Source of the DNA: Acorus gramineus | Lineage: Eukaryota; Streptophyta; Magnoliopsida; Acorales; Acoraceae | Assembly: GCA_030737835.1 (NCBI GenBank) | Contig: CM060847.1 | Location: 5,732,484-5,796,483 of the forward strand | Length of the DNA: 64,000 bases | Direction: 5' to 3' | Part shown: piece after piece, positions 57,001 through 64,000 of the stretch | Position numbering within the stretch: the stretch's first letter is position 1 | Layout of the letters: each line of letters starts with the position of its first letter | Translations under genes and position numbers: made by a program | The notes under the pieces: generated by a model | The model's input: only the letters and a program-made list of their open reading frames with translations | Told to the model about the DNA's origin: nothing | Databases searched by the model: none

Positions 57001-58340
57001 AAAGCTAATTGAAATCATCAGTTTTGCAGTGCTTGACAATTACTTGTAATGCTTGCATAGTGCCCTGACTACACAAGCACTTCTTGTCAGATTTAGTATA
57101 CTAATTCCATTTAACTATTTTTCTCTGTTTAATGATAATGCAGACTGACTATTATGCTCATCCAGAACATTACAAACCAGTTTTTCATGAAAAGATTGCA
57201 CCATATGCAACTGTAATTGGTATGAATTTACATAGAATTTTTAAATGTTTATATATCGATACTTATGCAAATTTATGCCATTGTAGGTTCTCGAAATGTA
57301 AAGTCTTCTCTAGCTCCCTGGTGAACACCAAGTATTATGACTTCTGAATAATGAGGAATCACTTCCACACACTTGTCATATGTTTCTCCTCGGCACACTG
57401 TTTTCCATGACCATAATTCTTTTTGAGATGTTAAATTGTTTTCTTACTTATTTATTCATTAATATGCATAATATACATCAAATACAAACATTCTTTTTAT
57501 CCCATCAAAACCTTACTCTCATACTCGGCAGCATCATTAATAGTGTAGTCAAACCATTAAAGATTTCGGATTGACAAATGAAAATATTGTAAGCATGGGC
57601 AACATCACAATTTTATAAGTATTTTAATGAATCTTTTGGCGAAATATTAATTGACATTCGTGCAGGGGATGATGCATTATTATGTTTCACTGAAAATTAT
57701 TCCCATAGCCAAAATTAATTTCTGGAGTATTAGTTTGACATGAGAATTCCTTTTCATAATACATGATTTTTAAACTAGCATGGATGAAAGAGAGTTCCTA
57801 GTGAAAAGCTATTTGTCTCCTTGTCCATCTTATTGTGTCGAAGTATACATCTTTATCTTTATCTAATGTCTGTTTCAGGCTTAATTTTGATCTGTCATCT
57901 AATGTCTGTTTTTTCATCAATTTTTTTTTATCTGTCATGTGTTGTCGTATAATTATGATTCCTGCTATATTGTTTGTTATTTGGAGCTCTATTAAGATTA
58001 CATCATCTTTTTATGTTCACTTCTCCTGCATTTGGACTGGCCTTTAAGAAGATCTATGTCATTTTGGTTAACAAATGAAAAAAATGGCTGCTCCTGTTGG
58101 TGCACAAAGGATTTCTTGCTTTTTATTTATTTTTGTTCTCCTGACAACATCTTTCACATGGTGACATGTTATAGTTAGTCAGACTTATATTGTTAGCTCA
58201 AAGATGAAAAAAGAGAAATGCACGAGTCAATTTGTCTTAGGAGAAGCAATATTAGTATAGGTTGATTAAAAAAAGGCTTCAGTTCATTTTGAAGAACAAG
58301 TTAGGTTTGTTTGTTTTTTTATTTTATTTCTTTCTTTTTT

Positions 58341-58371
<31 letters not shown>

Positions 58372-61300
58372 GGTGTTGTACTTAAAAAGATGAGGATGAT
58401 CAATGTGTAGTTTGGAAGTTATATAAAGTGTTTTTCCTTCTTTTATTCCTTCTCTTGTAAATATTATAATGGAACTTTAATCCTTCTTTTATGCTCTGTC
58501 TTTCCAATCCTGCTTCTCTAATCATCTTGTTCTCCTTCTTTTGTCATTTACTCTTTCTTTACTTCTTTCTTGTTCAACTCAGACAACCTGCATCACTCTT
58601 TATATGTGCACTGAGTTATTTACTTTATAAGAATGCGATTTTTCTTGTGACCTTTCTTTTCTGTTTCATGGACTTTGCAATGTTTTCTTTGTTTTCATAA
58701 TCATTTGTGATTATTATATTGACCGAATAAATATAAGTTCTATTGATATAGGCTGTAATTAGTTCCCCAATTAAACAATTTTCTCTCAAGCGTCTAATGA
58801 TGTATTTCTCATCTGTGACAGTTAATTGCATGTATTGGGAGAAAAGATTTCCTCGATTGATAAGTACAAAGCAGCTGCAAGAACTTGTGAAAAAAGGATG
58901 CCCACTTATTGGAATCTCCGATATAACCTGTGATATTGGAGGTTCTATAGAGTTTATTAACCAAACTACATCACTGGAGAGTCCCTTCTTCAGGTAATAT
59001 CTCCTCCAGTTGTTGAATGCACTGAGTTGGAATGCTTTGTATTTGGAAAAAGAAGACTGCATTGATGTTTCAATGATACTTCCACTATATACATACATTT
59101 AAAACCATCAACCCTAATTCTAAACCCTGAACATTAAATTGGAAAAAGCTCCTCCACTGACATTGCACTTCTGTGTGAGACTGTTAATACCAAAGAACAG
59201 AAAAAGACTATCATGACTAGGCCAGCTTCAAATTTATGGCATAATTGTTTCAATCAATAGGGGCCAGTGCATTCTTGCTTTAACCAAATCTTCCGATCCT
59301 TGCTTTCCAATATATAGCGCTAATTGGAATATATTTACTATAATTTATCTAAATTCTCTTGTTTATCTATTCAAGAATGCAGTATATTGTCTTTAATCCT
59401 GCATTATGAACCTCCCTAGGACCATAGTATAATTTTTGCTAAAATTGATTTGCAATCAAGATAAGCCTGTTCAATTTTTGAGTTAGGTGGATAGGTGAAA
59501 TGTATCGGGGCTTGGTTCAGTAAACAAAGAATGAATAATTTTTTGTTACTGATGTATGGTAATTCAGAAAGACCCATTATGAAAGTAATCATAACTACTT
59601 GATGCGCATGACTCCTTGATTTGCATGGAGGATAACAGAAAAAGTTCAGCAAGTTAATTTTTTTTGCCATTTTTATCTATTTGTTTGACATAAGATTTCA
59701 TTGTGTCATATAATATCAATACTTTCCGTTTTTTTCTTACGTATCTCACTTTCTGAGTAATTGCTTCTTTTTCAATTTGTTTTTTCCCCTCTTTATTTGA
59801 CATTTAGTTGACTGGTTATCAAAAAGGTACAATCCATTGACTGATTCAAACCATCATGACATGGAAGGGGATGGTGTGATATGCCTTGCTGTTGACATTC
59901 TTCCAGCAGAATTTGCTAGGGAGGTAAGGAAATGTCCTTCATGCTATATTTATCTAGATTTTAATTAAAAATGCTTGTGAAAAATGTCATGCATTATTGA
60001 ATTCCTAATGATCCAAACAAATTACATACAAGATAAATGCCAGAATAGTCAGAAGCTGTGAAGCAAACTAAAATGAGCTTCATAAGACACAAAACACCAA
60101 GGAAAGGCATATCCTGATCAGATATGCCACTTTTGCAGTCTGCAGGAGAAACAGCATAAATATAGACCTATTGTTCCCACAAATTACATACAAGATAAAT
60201 GCCAGAATAGTCAGAAGCTGTGAAGCAAACTAAAATGAGCTTCATAAGACACAAAACACCAAGGAAAGGCATATCCTGATCAGATATGCCACTTTTGCAG
60301 TCTGCAGGAAAAACAGCATAAATATAGACCTGTTGTTCCTATGTGGGAGATTACATATATATACACAGTGAGATAATCTGAAAAAATCTTCTAACTTTTT
60401 TTGAGCCTTACATTTGAAACTTTTTACTTTGTTCAAGGCTTCTCAACATTTTGGAAACATTCTATCCAAGTTCATAGGTAGTTTGGCTTCTACGAAGGAT
60501 ATTTCAGAATTGCCTCCTCACCTAAGTAGAGCTTGCATAGCTCATGGGGGTGCTCTTACGCCCTTGTATGAATACATTTCTCGAATGCAAAATTCGGACA
60601 TTGTGTAAGTTTGAATTCATGTCTCTTTTTTCTTTACATCTATTTTTTTTTTCTTGTTTATATTTGGTTTATATCAGTCAATGAGTTATGTTTCTTATTT
60701 ATATAGTTTCCTGAGTTAATTTTCTCTGTTATGCTATAGTTCATTATTCAGCCTTTTTAAAAAAAATTAGTTTACCATCAAGCACCTAGGATTTCATGTA
60801 CATGTACTGCAGGCCATTTTCGCAGCCATCCATGTATTGGGTTGATCATGGCCCTTACTTCAGCTTAATAGATAAAATCTCTAATTTATCCAAGTTAATG
60901 TTTTCAAATAAGGAAATATATTTTCATACATGCCTACATCTGAAATTTAAAATCTTCAGGTTAGGATGACCCTAGACTGTGAAGTGTGGACTAATTAAAG
61001 GGTAGACGCTGAATTCATGGTGCTTGCAGTTTATAACATGGTTATTGGCCAGTGTTTTTCTTTTTTTCATTGTTCATTTCCACATGTCATAGTGAACTTC
61101 TTCTTATGTCTTTCAAATTGGTTTAATGAATTTTGAAATCAGGAATTGTTACCTGAATCTATGTGTGACCTTTCTGTTTTTGTTGGTTGTCTATTATTCT
61201 CTGTTTTGTCATGTTAGTGCATGCCAAGGTACAAAGAAATAATATTCAGGAGAAAACTTCACTTAAAACAGGAATTAAATGTTATTCTTTTTTTTTTTTT

Positions 61301-62792
61301 TTTGATGACGGAGGGATCTTCCGTGGCTGTATGATCAAGCTGGTAGGCTACCTTCGCCTGTTTGTCCTGCTCCCACAGAATTTAAAATAATAATAATAAA
61401 AAAAACAGGAATTAAATGTTATTCTTATTCAATTAGATTGTTGTGCATATTCATGTGAAAGTTATTCAAATAAAGTATTGTAGTTTTCTTGTTTTTCAGT
61501 AGGTATGGTAGTTGTATGTATTCAATCAAGAAATTTAGTAGACCACTGATGGAATAAAAAACTTACTTTTAGGAATCCTGTAAGTCAAACTGATTTGCCT
61601 GCTGTTAGTTTACCATACTTATGAGTTGTTATCTTTGGACAAAATGCATCACATTGTTAACTGAATAGTGTATCCGTTGCCATTAACTGTTTTTAGTACA
61701 TTCAGGGATGCGTCACTGAATTCTGGAAATGGTCAATCTGGTGGAAAGAAATACACCACATTGGTAAGCTCTGTTTTTTATAATTGACCTGTTTTATATA
61801 TATCAAGAGATCACATACTGCATGTAGCACAGAGTAACTGTGTGATACTGGAAATCTGTGCCATGTAGTGTTTATCAGTTAATGATCACTTTCTTGTCTT
61901 CCTTGTTAGCCTTTATGTGTGTTTGCGTGTAGCTTAAGTGGAAATCCGAGGGAATTTATTCTTGAATGGTAATATACTTTGTTGATAATTTGACAGGTAT
62001 CTATCAGTGGGCACTTGTTTGATCAATTTCTGATAAATGAAGCCCTGGATATTATTGAAGCTGCGGGCGGTTCTTTCCAGTTGGTTAGGTGTGAAGTGGG
62101 TCAAAGTGCAGATGCCATGTCATATTCAGAACTTGAAGTATGTTTATTTTTTGCTTTGGATAAATTAGGTTATTTCTGTTTTTTTTTTTTTTTTGATGAA
62201 ATGTAGGCATGTGCCTTAATATATAACTTAAGCAAGCATGCCCAAATTAAAATGCAAAGCTAATGGCTGGTAGTAGAGAGGTCTACCAACCGCAGATAAA
62301 GCATTAAGTAAGTTATTTCTGTTGCACAGGATATTGAAACATTTCACCAAATTGTCAATGCAATCCTTGTATGACATTGGTGTCATCCAACAACAATATT
62401 TTTTTATATTTTTCATCAATTGCCTTTCCAATGAAACAATGAAACAGAGCACCCTTCCCCATTTTTTAAACCTGTTCTGATCATGTTATAAGCATTTTGT
62501 CGGCAGATTTGTACTTGAAAGTAAGTCTCTCTCTGTTTGTTAAAGGAAACCACTCCTTCCTTAAATTAAAACTCATTGATATTAAGTGGGTATAACTACT
62601 ACATCAGTTGCACTCTGAAATTCTTAGTTTCTAATTTGGACTCTAAAGTCACCCTGCACTTTACATCATCTTTATACATGTATCAAATATTATTTTGGGC
62701 GTCCTCACAATCCTTACTAGTTATCACTCTTAATTCTGTGTAAAAAGTAATTACTTCCTGATATGGTCACTGATAAGCTTGTTGCCATCGAA

Positions 62793-62835
<43 letters not shown>

Positions 62836-64000
62836 ACATAGTAACTAATGCTAGATCATAAGATAATATAGTCTCTTGTTGTTCGTTCTTGTATATTCCA
62901 CTATGAGAGGCACTTTCTTCAATGTACATTTATATATTTGTCAATGTCTATCCTTTCACTATCATATAATATTCAGACATACAATTTTGCATTCTGTTTT
63001 TTTTTTTTTTCATTCCAGAATTTATCAGCCAACTCCATAGTAATTTCTTAACTAAAGCCGGTCATTAAATGTATGATCTCTTTTTTTTACATTACAGGTT
63101 GGTGCTGATAGCAGTGAAGCTCTAGACAAAATTATCGACTCATTATCTTTTGTTGCTCATCCAAGCCCAAACCAAGACGCTTTTAGCAAAATTTCAGACA
63201 AACTATCATTAACTGTTGGAAAGCTCAGTAGAAATATTGGAGAGACAGGAAACAATATAAAGAAGGGACCTACGGTATTAATTTTGGGTGCTGGTCGAGT
63301 ATGCCGAGCAGCGGTTGAATTTTTAGGATCACTGGGAAGTATACAATCTTACCAAGAGTGTCAAACAACTGATTTTGAGCCAGTGGAAAATATATGTGTT
63401 ATTGTGGCATCTCTTTTTCTCAAGGATGCAGAAGAGGTATGAATACACATTTGCTCAATAAGAACTTTTGTCTATATTTGTATGGGAAGTTCATAAATGA
63501 ATTTCATTAGTTAGTGATTCATGATAGATCACATAAATTTAATTGTGGCTCTTTTGTTGTTTTTGGTAATGGAAGTGAATGATAATAGATTCTTGATGAA
63601 TGACGTGTCCAGTGGTTAGAACAAGTTCTTTAATGCCCATGCATGATGCATCCTATTCCATCACATACCTTCATATGTTTTTTTGTTTTCTCAATGTAGG
63701 TTGTCGAAGGCATTCCAAATGCAAAAGCTATTGAGCTTGATGTAAATGATTATGGGAGCCTTTGCAAATATATTGCACAGGTAATCTTCCTATCCTTGCT
63801 TTCCTGGTTGGTCAAAATTTTCAGATTATATCCTTCTGGTTCCTCAGTTTGTCATCGTTTGAAGTCTGTTTCGAATATAGTACTCTAATCTTTATAAATC
63901 ATGGTGTTTGAAATAAATATTCTTACTTAAGAATCTTATATATTTACCATCATATATTATTAGTCAACCAACAACTAAGTAGGTCAATATTGTTCATAAA
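54008..64000 (+). CDS. LKR/SDH: Bifunctional lysine-ketoglutarate reductase/saccharopine dehydrogenase, 5' part
   Basis: LKR joins lysine and 2-oxoglutarate to saccharopine and SDH cleaves this to aminoadipic semialdehyde and glutamate, the first steps of lysine breakdown. Exons seen: 54008-54253, 54351-54437, 54549-54678, 55098-55271, 55772-55851, 56138-56254, 57144-57219, 58822-58993, 59827-59923, 60438-60604, 61706-61763, 61997-62137, 63098-63436, 63700-63780. They encode about 655 of roughly 1,060 residues. The LKR half opens MLGNGVVGILSES and includes HTHKAQRENMLLLDK, FAGRAGIVDFLCGLG, FVFTGSGNVSQGAQEIFKLL, DYYAHPEHYKPVFHEKI and ITCDIGGSIEFIN. A linker follows. The SDH half begins at the Rossmann motif LILGAGRV (near residue 580) and runs off the window. 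The start codon is the first ATG in frame near the conserved N-terminus. Confidence 0.95.
58335..58373. repeat. T16-G23 homopolymer tract in an LKR/SDH intron
   Basis: Sixteen T residues run directly into 23 G residues. Confidence 0.9.
60019..60342. repeat. 162-bp tandem duplication in an LKR/SDH intron
   Basis: Two adjacent copies begin AAATTACATACAAGATAAAT at 60019 and 60181. They run to about 60340 with only about three visible substitutions, so the duplication is young or the copies have been homogenised. Confidence 0.9.
61290..61401 (-). mobile_element. Short retroposon with 25-bp target duplication in an LKR/SDH intron
   Basis: A 25-bp direct repeat, starting AAAACAGGAATTAAATG, lies at 61265-61289 and 61402-61426. 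Between the copies is a T-run (poly-A tail on the minus strand) and a body of about 95 bp ending CCGTCATC before the tail. The long duplication and A tail indicate target-primed insertion of a SINE or a truncated LINE. No B-box is visible. Confidence 0.75.
62181..62311 (-). mobile_element. Possible second short retroposon in an LKR/SDH intron
   Basis: A 12-bp direct repeat, GTTATTTCTGTT, flanks the insert (62169-62180 and 62312-62323). It has a T-run at the left, and the body ends TTTCATC before the tail on the minus strand. The bodies of this and the 61290 insert do not obviously match. Confidence 0.5.

Noticed and set aside
1..64000. tRNA, rRNA, CRISPR or bacterial/viral inserts
   Set aside because: I looked for tRNA boxes, rRNA-like blocks, regular spacer arrays and viral genes and saw none apart from the SINE; small RNA genes could still be missed by eye.

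Overview
The window is nuclear DNA of a flowering plant. It has AT-rich intergenic sequence, many GT-AG introns with conserved splice consensus, plant-only gene families (pectin methylesterase with a PMEI pro-region, bifunctional LKR/SDH, APUM23) and plant-type transposons. The species cannot be fixed from the sequence alone.

Layout. (1) 511-13624, minus: a complete 24-exon SEC24-type COPII coat gene. (2) 13.6-22.9 kb: a transposon-rich gap with a MITE-like element, a degraded FLZ-like zinc-finger relic, a Mutator-like element (17848-18698) carrying part of a GDPD gene, a frameshifted hyccin pseudogene, a hAT-like element and a LINE zf-RVT remnant. (3) 22985-25756, minus: a two-exon pectinesterase. 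(4) 25.8-32.5 kb: a second gap with another Mutator-like element (28804-29439), which carries the 5' coding part of an RST1 gene, plus repeats and a foldback MITE. (5) 32531-39117, plus: APUM23, nine exons, with telo-box and site II promoter motifs. (6) 41564-48236, plus: an ER tail-anchored UBC33/34-type E2, nine coding exons. (7) 48.2-52.5 kb: a gap with Harbinger-like elements, a tRNA-type SINE and a long inverted repeat that ends about 90 bp before the TATA box of the next gene. (8) 54008 to the window end, plus: LKR/SDH, fourteen coding exons visible; most of the SDH half lies beyond the window.

The five intact genes are independent housekeeping or metabolic genes (ER export, cell-wall pectin, rRNA processing, ER-associated degradation, lysine catabolism) and do not form a pathway. 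I found no new multi-gene system. The most notable content is a pair of Pack-MULE-type elements that share a TIR family, each with a perfect 9-bp target duplication and each holding the 5' end of a different host gene. Two GC-AG introns in conserved genes are also notable. All exon coordinates come from reading splice sites and frame by eye; every summed CDS keeps frame.
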